Positions 39,054 to 49,070 of a DNA stretch of 64,000 bases are shown here, piece by piece (position 1 is the stretch's first letter; the number at the start of each line of letters is the position of its first letter). The translations under genes and the position numbers were made by a program. The DNA is from Devosia lacusdianchii (lineage in GTDB: Bacteria > Pseudomonadota > Alphaproteobacteria > Rhizobiales > Devosiaceae): the NCBI RefSeq assembly GCF_022429625.1, contig NZ_CP092483.1:2046001-2110000 (forward strand). The letters are read 5' to 3'. The notes below the pieces were generated by a model, which had not been told where the DNA came from, did not search any database, and worked only from the letters and a program-made list of their open reading frames with translations.

Positions 39054-39070
39054 CTCTCTCTTAGAGAGAG
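39054..39070. repeat. CTCTCTC-TTA-GAGAGAG hairpin in the topA/AKR divergent gap
   Basis: A perfect 7-bp stem with a 3-nt loop, about 95 nt upstream of topA and 185 nt before the aldo/keto reductase gene. The 292-nt gap (38963-39254) otherwise shows only an AGGAGGA ribosome site at 39241-39247 for the reductase. Confidence 0.4.
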
Positions 39071-39254
39071 GAAAATTTGCGGCACCGTCTAATCTGCTCA
39101 GACCGCCTTGCATCTGCCATACAAGATGTGCAGAATTGCCATAGCGCGTTCTGCGCTTCGCCCCTTCTGTGCATTGCTCCCCGATTGACCGGTTCGCCCC
39201 GTAGCGTACCGCCGTCCGCCGAGCTTCGCCGGGGCGCTTCAGGAGGAATTTGAT

Positions 39255-40286
39255 ATGGAATATCGCAAGCTCGGTAATAGCGGCGCTATTGTTTCGGCCT
39301 ATTGCCTCGGCACCATGACCTTTGGCGCGGAGTCCGATGAGGCCACTTCGTTCCGGTTGATGGACGACTATGTCGCCGCCGGCGGCAATTTCATCGATAC
39401 AGCCGATGTCTATAGCGCCGGCGTTTCCGAGGAAATTGTTGGGCGCTGGCTCAAGAGCAAGCCGGGTATCCTGCGCGACCTAGTCATCACCACGAAGGGC
39501 CGTTTCCCGATGGGGGACGGGCCGAACCACCTCGGCCTGTCGCGCAAGCACCTCAACGAAGCGTTGGACGCCTCCCTCAAACGCCTGGGCGTCGAGCATA
39601 TCGACCTCTACCAGATGCACGCCTGGGACGCGCTGACCCCTTTGGAAGAGACGCTGCGCTTCCTCGATGACTCCATCCGTAACGGCAAGATTGCCTATTA
39701 TGGCTTCTCCAACTTCCTCGGCTGGCAATTGACCAAGGCCGTCTGGCTGGCCAAGGCCAATGGTTATGCGCCGCCGGTGACCCTGCAACCGCAATACAAC
39801 CTGCTGGTGCGCGACATCGAGCACGAGATCGTACCGGCCGCGCTGGATGCCAATATAGGCCTGCTGCCATGGTCGCCGCTCGGTGGCGGCTGGCTGTCAG
39901 GCAAATACAAGCGCGACCAGATGCCGGTTGGAGCAACGCGGCTGGGTGAAAACCCCAGGCGCGGCCAGGAGGCATTCGAGCCGCGCAATGCCAAGTCGGC
40001 GACGTGGGATATTATTGGTGCCGTGGAAGACGTCGCCAAGGCCCGAGGCGTCAGCATGGCGCAGATTGCGCTGGCCTGGGTCGCCGTGCAGCCGGCCGTG
40101 ACCTCGGTGATCCTAGGCGCGCGGACGACGGAGCAGTTGCAGGACAATCTGGGTGCCGTCAGTCTGACGTTGACCACCGAAGAACTGGAAAAGCTCGGCG
40201 GCGTCAGCAAGCCGATCGTCGGCGACTATCCTTACGGAGCCGGCGGCATCGGGCAGCGGAACCGCAAGATCGAAGGCGGTCGTTAA
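39255..40286 (+). CDS. Aldo/keto reductase
   Basis: A 343-residue NADPH-dependent oxidoreductase with a TIM-barrel fold. The catalytic tetrad is present: Asp and Tyr in FIDTADVYSAG (about residues 47-57), Lys in VITTKGRF, His in YQMHAWD. The NADP-binding C-terminal segment SVILGARTTEQLQDNL is typical. The family reduces aldehydes and ketones; this subgroup resembles the YajO/Tas-like reductases, but the substrate is unknown. A strong ribosome site, AGGAGGA, precedes the ATG. First of three plus-strand genes inserted between topA and dprA. Confidence 0.93.
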   Translation: MEYRKLGNSGAIVSAYCLGTMTFGAESDEATSFRLMDDYVAAGGNFIDTADVYSAGVSEEIVGRWLKSKPGILRDLVITTKGRFPMGDGPNHLGLSRKHLNEALDASLKRLGVEHIDLYQMHAWDALTPLEETLRFLDDSIRNGKIAYYGFSNFLGWQLTKAVWLAKANGYAPPVTLQPQYNLLVRDIEHEIVPAALDANIGLLPWSPLGGGWLSGKYKRDQMPVGATRLGENPRRGQEAFEPRNAKSATWDIIGAVEDVAKARGVSMAQIALAWVAVQPAVTSVILGARTTEQLQDNLGAVSLTLTTEELEKLGGVSKPIVGDYPYGAGGIGQRNRKIEGGR

Positions 40287-40353
40287 GGGCGCAATGCTAG
40301 TTGGGGATGAATGGGCATTGCCCTATCATCCCCAAGAATGGTGTTTGGGCCTC

Positions 40354-41370
40354 ATGAAACCGAGCCTCGCATTGATTCCCGACTTCGACCTTTCGGCGCG
40401 CAACACTCTTGCTTTGCGCGCCACGTCGCGCCTCGGCATGTTGATCACGGAACCGGCCATGGTTCCCCAACTCATTGCCATGGCCACCGCCGAAGGCGCG
40501 GCGCTACGCATTCTCGGCGGCGGCAGCAATGTGGTCCTGGCACCGCATTTTGACGGGATCACCGCGATCATGGCGATTACCGGTCGCCGCATTGTCGAGA
40601 GCACCGATCAAAGTACGCTCATCGAAATCGCTGCCGGTGAAGACTGGCACCAGATGGTGACCTGGACGGTGGAGCAGGGGCTCGGCGGCGTCGAAAACCT
40701 GGCCGGCATTCCAGGAACCGTCGGCGCGGCCCCGGTGCAGAATATCGGCGCCTATGGCGTCGAAGTGGCTGACGTCCTTGAAACTCTGGTCGCCTACGAT
40801 CGTCGGGACGGCGTCGAGCGGGTTTTTGCGCGCGCCGAATGCGCTTTTGCCTATCGCGACAGCCTGTTCAAGCGCGAGGCAGGCCGCTTCGTGGTGCTCT
40901 CACTGCGGTTACGCCTGCCAAAGCCCTGGACGCCAAATCTGGGTTTCGCCGGACTGTCCGATCTCGGCGACAGCAGCGAAATCACGCCGCGGACGGTGAT
41001 GGATAGGGTGCTGGCACTTCGTGGCTCGAAACTGCCCGACTGGCGCGTTACGCCCAATGCGGGCTCATTTTTCCAGAATCCCATCCTGCCAGCATCCGAA
41101 GCGCAACCCGTACTGAACGAATTCCCGACAGCTCCCGCGTTTCCGCAGCCCGATGGCCGGTTGAAGCTTTCGGCGGGCTGGCTGATCGAAAAGAGCGGGC
41201 TCAAGGGCTTCCAACTGGGCCCGGCGGGTATCTCGGATCGGCATGCTTTGGTCGTGATCAACCGCGGCGGCGCTACAGCCGATGACGTCGCAGCGCTGGC
41301 GGAGCATGTGAAGCAGACCGTGAGGCAGCGGTTCGGCGTGCAACTGCACGAGGAGCCGGTGTTCTTGTAG
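40354..41370 (+). CDS. murB: UDP-N-acetylenolpyruvoylglucosamine reductase, type I (E. coli-like)
   Basis: A 338-residue flavoprotein that makes UDP-N-acetylmuramate in peptidoglycan synthesis. Motifs follow E. coli-type MurB: LRILGGGSNVVLAPHF (FAD), IPGTVGAAPVQNIGAYGVEV, the Arg of AYRDSLFK, NAGSFFQNP with the catalytic Ser, PDGRLKLSAGWLIEKSGLKG, and the final Glu of HEEPVFL. This is the type I form, with the long loop typical of gammaproteobacteria, whereas alphaproteobacteria normally carry a type II MurB in the division cluster, so it is probably a second, acquired copy. ATG at 40354 is taken; the open frame reaches back to 40294. Confidence 0.9.
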   Translation: MKPSLALIPDFDLSARNTLALRATSRLGMLITEPAMVPQLIAMATAEGAALRILGGGSNVVLAPHFDGITAIMAITGRRIVESTDQSTLIEIAAGEDWHQMVTWTVEQGLGGVENLAGIPGTVGAAPVQNIGAYGVEVADVLETLVAYDRRDGVERVFARAECAFAYRDSLFKREAGRFVVLSLRLRLPKPWTPNLGFAGLSDLGDSSEITPRTVMDRVLALRGSKLPDWRVTPNAGSFFQNPILPASEAQPVLNEFPTAPAFPQPDGRLKLSAGWLIEKSGLKGFQLGPAGISDRHALVVINRGGATADDVAALAEHVKQTVRQRFGVQLHEEPVFL

Positions 41371-41372
41371 GC

Positions 41373-42011
41373 ATGAAAAACCTCTTTGTCGTCACGCATA
41401 CTCAGTCTGTGCATCACATCGAGAACAAGGTTGGCGGTTGGTATGATACCGGACTAACCCCACAGGGCAGATTGGACGCTGCGTCGGTGGCGGAGCAATT
41501 GTCGAAGACCATCGGAGAGGCTCCGGTGGAAATTTACAGTTCCGACCTTCTTCGGGCGTCGCAAACTGCCGCAATAATCGCCGAGCGCCTTCGCTCATCG
41601 TTTGAAGCAACTGGCGACTTGCGAGAAATCAGCTATGGCACGGCCGGAGGAAAACCAGAGGAATGGCTTGCTGCCCGCCAGGAGACGGCTCCCGATGACA
41701 ACCGTTTGGACCATCGCGGCGGCATAGCCGACGGTGAAACGCGACGCGAACTTGCCGAGCGGGTCTATCGATCTGTGCACGCCATCATTTCGCGGCCCTG
41801 CACGACCCAGATCATCGTCACCCACGGATTTGCGCTGACCTTCGTGGTCGCCGCGTGGATCAAGATGCCTATCGATGCGGCCGGTTTTGTAGCGTTTCCC
41901 GCGCGCTCGGGCAGTATCACACATTTGCAGCAAGATGATTATTGGCGAAACCGTGGGGTCATTCGCCTTGCTGACACGGCCCACCTGACGCGGACGGACC
42001 TTCCTGGCTGA
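41373..42011 (+). CDS. Histidine phosphatase superfamily protein with altered RHG motif
   Basis: A 212-residue phosphoglycerate-mutase-like protein. The fold is clear from YDTGLTPQGRLDA, IYSSDLLRASQTAAIIA, ELAERVYRS and the second His in IVTHGFALTFV. The catalytic RHG at the N-terminus is replaced by VVTHTQSVHH, keeping the His but losing the phosphate-binding Arg and the Gly. Members with a TH-x-x-x-HH start exist, as I recall, so this may be a subfamily rather than decay; activity is uncertain. It starts 2 nt after murB, so the two are co-transcribed. Confidence 0.85.
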   Translation: MKNLFVVTHTQSVHHIENKVGGWYDTGLTPQGRLDAASVAEQLSKTIGEAPVEIYSSDLLRASQTAAIIAERLRSSFEATGDLREISYGTAGGKPEEWLAARQETAPDDNRLDHRGGIADGETRRELAERVYRSVHAIISRPCTTQIIVTHGFALTFVVAAWIKMPIDAAGFVAFPARSGSITHLQQDDYWRNRGVIRLADTAHLTRTDLPG

Positions 42012-42020
42012 GAATCTTAC

Positions 42021-43145
42021 CTAACTATATTTCCGCGCCACCAACTGCCCGCTCGACCATTCGATCTCACCGGCCAGATCAAGCTCCAGTAACAGCATCT
42101 GGATTGCAGATACTGAGAGGCCGGACTGCCGTACCAACTCGTCGACCTCGACGGGCGTGGCATTGAGCGAGGCCACAAGCCGGGACTTGTCGTCGTCGCT
42201 CGGTGGAGGCTCGTCGGGTGCCAGGTCCGGCTCCCAATCGCGATCGAACAGCGCGGCGCGCGACGGGTCGGCGCTGCCCAGCGTCTCGATGATGTCCTGC
42301 GCATTGGTGATCAGCTTGGCGCCTTGCTGGATCAGGGCATTGCCGCCCTCGGACCGTGGATCGAGCGGCGATCCAGGCACCGCGAAGACGTCACGGTTTT
42401 GCTCGAGCGCAAGGCGTGCAGTGATGAGGGAACCGCTGCGTTTGGCCGCTTCCACCACCACGATGCCAAGCGAGAGACCGGAAACCAGTCGGTTACGCCT
42501 CGGGAAATCGCGGGCACGTGGCTCCCAGCCCAGCGGCATTTCCGTGAGCAGAGCGCCGCCACTGTCGAGAATATCGTGCGCCAGCGGGATGTTCTCGTCG
42601 GGGTAGATTTTGTCAAAGCCGCCGGCGAGCACGGCAATGGTGCCCGTGGTCAGCGTCGCCTTGTGCGCGGCAGTGTCGATGCCACGGGCCAGTCCGGACA
42701 CGACGGTGTAGCCGCGCTCGCCCAACTCGGAGGACAGCATGCGGGTCATCTTGATGCCGGCAGCGGAAGCGTTGCGCGCGCCAACCACGCCAACGGTGCG
42801 CTGCCAGCTAAGGTTCGCACCGCCCGCCATGGTGATCAGTGGCGGCGACGCCGGAATGTAACTGAGCAGTTGCGGATAGTCGGCCTCACCGGCAGCGACC
42901 AGACGGGCGCCGTAGCGCGAGAGACCGGCGATTTCGTCTTCGGCGGCTGATTGGCTGATGACGCGGACCGGCTTGCCGGTGCGCTTGACCAGGTCGGGCA
43001 GGGCGGCCAAGGCCGCCTCGGCCGAACCGAAACGGTTGAGCAATTGCCGGAACGTGGCTGGCCCGACATTGTCGGTACGCAGCAGGCGCAGCCACGCCAC
43101 GCGCTGAGAATTCGTCAGATTTGCGCCACCCGACCGAGGCGCCAA
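42021..43145 (-). CDS. dprA: DNA-processing protein DprA
   Basis: A 374-residue Smf/DprA protein that loads RecA on incoming single-stranded DNA in transformation. An N-terminal SAM/HhH-like region (VGPATFRQLLNRFGSAEAAL), the Rossmann-like core with GARNASAAG, SGLARGIDTAAHKATL, and PRRNRLVSGLS, and a C-terminal winged helix-like domain (about 310-374) are present. Only 3 nt separate its start from the plsY stop. In related genomes topA follows dprA directly; here three plus-strand genes lie between. Confidence 0.94.
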   Translation of the reverse strand: MAPRSGGANLTNSQRVAWLRLLRTDNVGPATFRQLLNRFGSAEAALAALPDLVKRTGKPVRVISQSAAEDEIAGLSRYGARLVAAGEADYPQLLSYIPASPPLITMAGGANLSWQRTVGVVGARNASAAGIKMTRMLSSELGERGYTVVSGLARGIDTAAHKATLTTGTIAVLAGGFDKIYPDENIPLAHDILDSGGALLTEMPLGWEPRARDFPRRNRLVSGLSLGIVVVEAAKRSGSLITARLALEQNRDVFAVPGSPLDPRSEGGNALIQQGAKLITNAQDIIETLGSADPSRAALFDRDWEPDLAPDEPPPSDDDKSRLVASLNATPVEVDELVRQSGLSVSAIQMLLLELDLAGEIEWSSGQLVARKYS

Positions 43146-43148
43146 GGC

Positions 43149-43829
43149 TTAGGAGGCTTTCTTCTCGGAGCCGATCTTTGGCTCGGTGCCACGGATCAGC
43201 CGCGCGATATTCTCGCGGTGCTGATAAAACAGCAGAATGGCCAGCAGGGCGGCTGTAGCCGCCAGCCATTCATCGACAATGACATAGGCAAAAATCGGCG
43301 CTGTGGCGGCGGCCGTGAGCGCGGCCAGCGAGGAGAATTTGCGCGTAACGGCGATGAGTAGCCAGACCGCACAGAAAATTAGCCCTACCGGCCAGGACAG
43401 GGCCAGCAACGAGCCGATCATCACCGCCACGCCCTTGCCGCCCTTGAAGTTGAGCCAGGCAGGGAAGCAGTGGCCGAGGAAGGCTCCCACTGCGGCGAGA
43501 TAGAGCGGCAAAACCCGGTCGCCGCCGATGGGCAGATCGGGCGTGTAGAGCATGGCGCGCGCCAGCAGCACGGCGGCCGCGGCCTTGCCGGCGTCCAGAA
43601 TGAGCGTCGCAGCGGCAATGCTTCGGTTGCCGGTGCGCAGCACATTGGTGGCGCCAATATTGCCCGAGCCGATCTGGCGGATGTCGCCCAGCCCGGCCGC
43701 CCGCGTCAGAAACAGGCCAAACGGGATCGAACCCAGCAGATAGCCGACGACAAACACGGCGATCAGGCCGGGGATCATCGCCCCGCCAAACAGCCAGGGC
43801 GCGAACATGGGGACGTAGGAATCGGTCAC
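43149..43829 (-). CDS. plsY: Glycerol-3-phosphate acyltransferase PlsY
   Basis: A membrane acyltransferase (up to 226 residues) that acylates glycerol-3-phosphate from acyl-phosphate, the first step of phospholipid synthesis. Signatures: [37 protein letters not shown], and [15 protein letters not shown], with about five transmembrane helices. The start is uncertain: GTG at 43829 opens the frame, ATG at 43808 and ATG at 43778 are alternatives; the last has a GGCGGGGG stretch before it. A Lys/Glu-rich tail ends the protein. It is 3 nt after the pyrC-like gene. Confidence 0.92.
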   Translation of the reverse strand: MTDSYVPMFAPWLFGGAMIPGLIAVFVVGYLLGSIPFGLFLTRAAGLGDIRQIGSGNIGATNVLRTGNRSIAAATLILDAGKAAAAVLLARAMLYTPDLPIGGDRVLPLYLAAVGAFLGHCFPAWLNFKGGKGVAVMIGSLLALSWPVGLIFCAVWLLIAVTRKFSSLAALTAAATAPIFAYVIVDEWLAATAALLAILLFYQHRENIARLIRGTEPKIGSEKKAS

Positions 43830-43832
43830 GGC

Positions 43833-45127
43833 CTAGTTCTCCTCGGTATGCAGATGGACGGTTTCTCCCGCCACGATTGTGCGCATCACCTTGCCAGCAA
43901 GCCGCGCGCCTTCAAAGCTGGTATTGCGCGATCTCGACCGGATTTGGCGTTCGGTCACCTGCCAGGGGTAGTCGAGATCCACCAGGATGAGGTCGGCCGG
44001 CGCACCTTGTGCAATGCGGCCGGAGGGCAGGCCGAGAATATCGGCGGGCCGACTGGTCATGGCGCGGAGCACGGTCAGCAGGTCGGCATCCCCGGAATGA
44101 ACCAACCTCAGCGCCGCAGCGAGCAGGGTTTCGAGGCCGATGGCGCCGTCCGAAGCCTCGGCGAAGGGTTGGCGCTTGACCTCGGTATCCTGCGGGTCGT
44201 GGTCGGAATGGATCGTGTCGATGGTGCCGTTGCGCAGACCCTCGATCACTGCCTGCCGGTCATCTTCCGAGCGCAGTGGCGTCGAAAGCTTAAAGAAGGT
44301 GCGGTAGCGGCCGATGTCGTTCTCGTTCAGCGCCAGGTTATTGATCGAGATACCTGACGTAACGTGGCCGTTACGCTTCTTCGCCGCAGCCACGAGCTCG
44401 ACCGAGGCGGCGCAGGAGATTTGTGCCGCGTGGTATTTGACGCCGGTGAGCATGGCGAGCTGGAGATCGCGGGCCAGCGGGACGGTCTCGGCTTCGCGGG
44501 GAATACCCTTGAGGCCGAGTACGGTAGCGAATAGGCCCTCGTTCATCACCCCGTCGCCAGTGAGACTCCTGTCGGAGAGATGGTGGACGATGGTCATGCC
44601 GTAATTGGCGGCGTAGCTCATCGCCGTACGCAGCATGGCGCTTGACTGGATGGCGTTGCGGCCGTCGGTCAGGCAGACGGCGCCGGCCTCCTGCAACAGG
44701 CCGAACTCGGTCAGCTCCTGCCCGCCGAGGCCCTTGGTGATCGCGGCGGCAGGCAATACGTTGACCTTGGACGTGGCCTTGGCCCGGCGGATGAGAAAAT
44801 CCACCAGCGCGCCATCATCGACCACAGGGGCGGTATCCGGCATCATGACGAAGCTGGTGACACCACCAGCAGCGGCGGCTTCGCCGGCCGATTGCAGGGT
44901 CTCGCGATATTCCTTGCCGGGCTCGCCGGTAAAGACGCGCATGTCGATCAGGCCGGGCGCCAGCACCAGGCCGTCGGCGTTGATGACCTCGGCGCCCTCT
45001 GGCACGCCGATCGGGGCGCCGAACGCCACTTCGGCGATGAGACCGTTCTCGATCAGCACCGCGCCGGGCTTGTCTGTATTGGTCGCCGGATCGACGATGC
45101 GGGCATTTTCGATGAGGAGAGGGGCGG

Positions 45128-45131
<4 letters not shown>
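43833..45131 (-). CDS. pyrC: Dihydroorotase homologue lacking the metal-binding HxH (PyrC-like)
   Basis: A 432-residue amidohydrolase of the class I dihydroorotase group, coupled to pyrB. Catalytic dihydroorotases have an HxH metal pair after strand 1; here the equivalent segment reads [13 protein letters not shown], with neither His. Later elements are partly kept ([16 protein letters not shown], with the Asp/His pair). This pattern matches the non-catalytic PyrC' partners known next to pyrB in pseudomonads, which support aspartate carbamoyltransferase assembly; an active dihydroorotase would then lie elsewhere. Overlap of 4 nt with pyrB fits tight coupling. The symbol is the conventional annotation. 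Confidence 0.88.
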
Positions 45132-46114
<983 letters not shown>

Positions 46115-46188
46115 GCGCTCCCATCCCTGATGTTGGATGGGGTCTAGCGGAGGGGGGCAGGAGGAGCAAGCCCCAAGGCGGCAGAATC

Positions 46189-46210
46189 AACGGCCGGCTG
46201 CACGGCCGTT
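46189..46210 (-). terminator. Hairpin after the DUF1772 gene (weak terminator)
   Basis: AACGGCC and GGCCGTT form a 7-bp GC-rich stem 4 nt downstream of the DUF1772 stop (minus strand). The following bases are GATTCTG, with no U run, so termination would be weak. It lies in the 100-nt gap before pyrB. Confidence 0.35.
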
Positions 46211-46214
46211 GCGC

Positions 46215-46709
46215 TCAGGTAGCGGAGAAGAAGAAGCCGAGACCGGCCAGGGCGAAGGCCAGGGCAGAGGCGGCCGTGCGGAGGTGGGTCCAAGGCATCC
46301 ACGCCGTGGTGTAGGTGGTCCACACGTCGCGCGCAGCGGTGAGGTCAGCGGGGATCGAGGCCCGGGCGAGTCCATCGTTCAGCGGAATGTTGATCGCCCC
46401 GGTTATGCCGATTCCGCCCACAAGATAGATCAGTGCCGAGCCGGCGAAGAGCCAGAGGGATGCGGTCTGTCCGCCTTGCCAGGACAGCACGGCGGCAGCG
46501 ATCAGCAGTAGCGGCAGGCCCGCGAAAAACGCGAGGAAGATCGGGTTGGGCACGGCGATGTTGATGCCCTGCATACTGTCGATGGCGCTGCGCGGATCGG
46601 CTCGGTCGAGCCCCCACATCACGGTGAAGGAATAGGTCCAGAAAAAGCCGGCCATGATGCCGCTGGCGAGGAGCGCAGCGAAGCCGACGATTTGCGCTGA
46701 GGTGTGCAT
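46215..46709 (-). CDS. DUF1772 (anthrone oxygenase-like) membrane protein
   Basis: A 164-residue protein with four transmembrane helices (about 7-27, 54-75, 82-103, 140-161) and the family segment FFWTYSFTVMWGLDRADPRSAIDSMQ. DUF1772 proteins include anthrone oxygenases but most are uncharacterised. Last gene of a three-gene leftward unit (NmrA-like, DUF4345, DUF1772), 11 nt after the DUF4345 gene. Confidence 0.82.
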   Translation of the reverse strand: MHTSAQIVGFAALLASGIMAGFFWTYSFTVMWGLDRADPRSAIDSMQGINIAVPNPIFLAFFAGLPLLLIAAAVLSWQGGQTASLWLFAGSALIYLVGGIGITGAINIPLNDGLARASIPADLTAARDVWTTYTTAWMPWTHLRTAASALAFALAGLGFFFSAT

Positions 46710-46720
46710 GACAGGTCCTC

Positions 46721-47119
46721 TTAGGCCGCGGCGAGCGCGGTGCGGTTGCGGTGACGAAGATAGAGCACGAGGCCAAGGCTGCCGATGGCAAGTTCGATGG
46801 CGGTCGCCACCAGAAGGCCATCGGCGGGGCGCCCATCGAGTGCCACGGCAATGAGCCGTGACACGCCGTAGCTGAGATAAAGTCCGGTCGCAGCCAGCAG
46901 TGAGAGATTTGCAAGGCGCGGCACGAAAACCCCGCCGACGATGATCCCGCCGAGAGCCATCAATGACAGCCCATGCGAGCGCATTTCATTGAGCAACGTG
47001 ATCTGACCGGTCAGGTCGAGACCATAGCCCGCGTAGAACGACAGCGGCGCCAGGAGGATGGTGCCGCCGAGGCCGATGCCGATGACACCGGCCAGGACGA
47101 GGAAAGCTTTGACGAGCAT
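46721..47119 (-). CDS. DUF4345 family membrane protein
   Basis: A 132-residue protein with four predicted helices and the family features ILLAPLSFYAGYG near residue 22 and EMRSHGLSLMALGGI near residue 45. Function unknown. It sits between the NmrA-like oxidoreductase and the DUF1772 protein; such sets under a divergent AraC regulator recur in proteobacteria, suggesting a shared role, possibly in stress or small-molecule detoxification (inference). Confidence 0.78.
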   Translation of the reverse strand: MLVKAFLVLAGVIGIGLGGTILLAPLSFYAGYGLDLTGQITLLNEMRSHGLSLMALGGIIVGGVFVPRLANLSLLAATGLYLSYGVSRLIAVALDGRPADGLLVATAIELAIGSLGLVLYLRHRNRTALAAA

Positions 47120-47142
47120 GGCAAGGCTCCCGTTGTGGCCGG

Positions 47143-47967
47143 TTAGGCCTGGGCCGACCAGACGCCGGTAGCGGCAATCCGCTTGACGAAGTCGCCAAAA
47201 TCGCGCTGCTCGCGGCCAAGCGCACGTTGCACGCCATTGCCGATGCTTTCATTGCGGCCGTCAAAGACCTCGGCACAGAGATCGTGAAGGAAGTCAGCAG
47301 TCGGCGCACCCACCTCTGGCAGCAAGGCGGCGTGAAACTCCTCGAGGGAGATGTGGCTGTACTGCGCGCTGAGTCCCGAGGCCGCATTGATCTCGGCCAC
47401 GGCGTCGGCAAAGCTCAGCAGGCGTGGCCCGGTGACTTCGTAGAGCTGGCCATTGTGGCGCTCGTCGATCAGGGCCGCGGTGGCGACATCGGCGATGTCA
47501 TCGACATCGATGAAGGGCTCCTTGCGGTCGTGGGCGGGCAGGGCGACATAACCCTCGAGCAGCGACCCCAGCAGGACGCCTTCGCTGAAATTCTGGTTGA
47601 ACCAGCTGGCACGAACAATGGTGTAGTCGAGGCCCGATGCCTGCACGATGGCCTCGCTGGCCTGCGCATTGTGCTCACCACGGCCCGAGAGCAAAACGAG
47701 GCGCTTGAGGCCGGTCTCTTTGGCGATCTCGGTGAATTTCCGGATCGCCTCAGGCGCGCCCTTGGCGGCGAGATCGGGAACAAAAGCCACGAAGGCGGTC
47801 TCGGCGCCGGCCAGCGTCGCAGCCCAGGTGGACTGGTCCTCCCAATCGAAGGATGGCGAGGACTTGCGCGAGGCGCCGCGCACAGGCTGCCCCAGGGCTT
47901 CGAGCCGGGAGACGATCCGGCTGCCGACCTTGCCGGTGGCGCCGATGACGAGGATGGGGGAGGTCAT
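47143..47967 (-). CDS. NmrA-like NAD(P)-binding oxidoreductase
   Basis: About 274 residues of the NmrA/atypical SDR family. ILVIGATGKVGSRIVSRL is the nucleotide-binding Rossmann start; LKRLVLLSGRGEHNAQASE and YTIVRASWFNQNFSEGVLL follow family lines; no Tyr-xxx-Lys catalytic pair is obvious. Members act as redox sensors or reduce quinones/ketones. Start is uncertain: ATG at 47967 (MTSPILVIG) is chosen; ATG at 47982 is the alternative, and neither has a strong ribosome site. First gene of the unit that diverges from the AraC gene. Confidence 0.82.
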   Translation of the reverse strand: MTSPILVIGATGKVGSRIVSRLEALGQPVRGASRKSSPSFDWEDQSTWAATLAGAETAFVAFVPDLAAKGAPEAIRKFTEIAKETGLKRLVLLSGRGEHNAQASEAIVQASGLDYTIVRASWFNQNFSEGVLLGSLLEGYVALPAHDRKEPFIDVDDIADVATAALIDERHNGQLYEVTGPRLLSFADAVAEINAASGLSAQYSHISLEEFHAALLPEVGAPTADFLHDLCAEVFDGRNESIGNGVQRALGREQRDFGDFVKRIAATGVWSAQA

Positions 47968-48110
47968 TTGCGTTTGATCCATGTTGTGCGTTGCGACGCC
48001 GTGGAAGATGCGTCGACAACCTTGGATCATCAATATTCTGGACGCCGCTGTTTTATGCAGATCGTCCAGACAAGTGGACGATACGACAATAGCGATGCTA
48101 TGAACGCGTC

Positions 48111-49070
48111 ATGAGTGATCCTTCCTTTCAACCACCGCCATTGTCCGATCCGCTGGGTGAGGTGCTGCATATGCTCCATCTCACCGGCACCCTGTATTGT
48201 CGCGCCGAGATGACCGCGCCTTGGGGCATAACCATGCCGCGGCTGATCGACTCGATGATGTTCGTCATCGTGACCGCGGGCCGCTGCTGGCTGAAAATGC
48301 CCGGGCAGGAGCCGGTCATGCTCCATCAGGGCAGCATGGTCTTGCTGCCGCATGGCACCAATTACGACCTGCTGAGCGCGGTCGACGCCACGCCGACACC
48401 GCTGTTCGATATCCCGGTCGAAAGGATCGGCAACCGCTACGAGATCATGACGCACGGGGGTGGCGGCGAAATGACTCGCGCCACGTCGGGCGTGGTGCAG
48501 TTCGACCATGTCGCGGCCAAACGCCTGGTGACGCTGCTGCCGGATGTCTTGCGCATCGATGCCTGGGAAGATGAAATCGGCAGTTGGCTGCAAAGCACGC
48601 TGGCCCTGATCGCCCGCGAGGCCAGCATGCTGCGACCGGGCGGCGAAACGGTGATGACGCGATTGGCCGATATCTTGGTGATCCAGGCGATCCGGACCTG
48701 GCTCGACCGGGCGCCAGAGGCCAATCTCGGGTGGCTGGCGGCCCTACGCGACAAGCAGATCGGCCGCACGCTGGCTTTGATCCACCGCCGTCCCGAACAC
48801 GACTGGAGCGTCGCCGAACTGGCGAGCGAAGCCGGGATGTCGCGCTCGGCCTTCTCGGCCCGGTTTACTGAGCTGGTGAGCCAGCCGGTCATGCAATACC
48901 TGGCGCAATGGCGGCTGCATCTGGCGCGCTCCGATCTGCTCGACACGCGCGAAGCGGTAGGCACGATCGCCGCCCGCGCCGGCTACCAGTCCGAGGCAGC
49001 CTTCGGGCGCGCCTTCAAGCAGTTCTTCGGCGTACCACCGGGCGCCATTCGCAAGCTAGCCGCGGCGTAG
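48111..49070 (+). CDS. AraC family transcriptional regulator
   Basis: A 319-residue regulator. The N-terminal half is a cupin-type sensor domain (GRCWLKMPGQEPVMLHQGSM, LLPHGTNYDLLSA). The C-terminal 100 residues form the two helix-turn-helix units: VAELASEAGMSRSAFSARF and TIAARAGYQSEAAFGRAFKQ followed by FGVPPGAIRK. It diverges from the NmrA/DUF4345/DUF1772 unit, so it probably controls it. Its last 15 nt overlap the convergent ruvX end. Confidence 0.92.
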   Translation: MSDPSFQPPPLSDPLGEVLHMLHLTGTLYCRAEMTAPWGITMPRLIDSMMFVIVTAGRCWLKMPGQEPVMLHQGSMVLLPHGTNYDLLSAVDATPTPLFDIPVERIGNRYEIMTHGGGGEMTRATSGVVQFDHVAAKRLVTLLPDVLRIDAWEDEIGSWLQSTLALIAREASMLRPGGETVMTRLADILVIQAIRTWLDRAPEANLGWLAALRDKQIGRTLALIHRRPEHDWSVAELASEAGMSRSAFSARFTELVSQPVMQYLAQWRLHLARSDLLDTREAVGTIAARAGYQSEAAFGRAFKQFFGVPPGAIRKLAAA

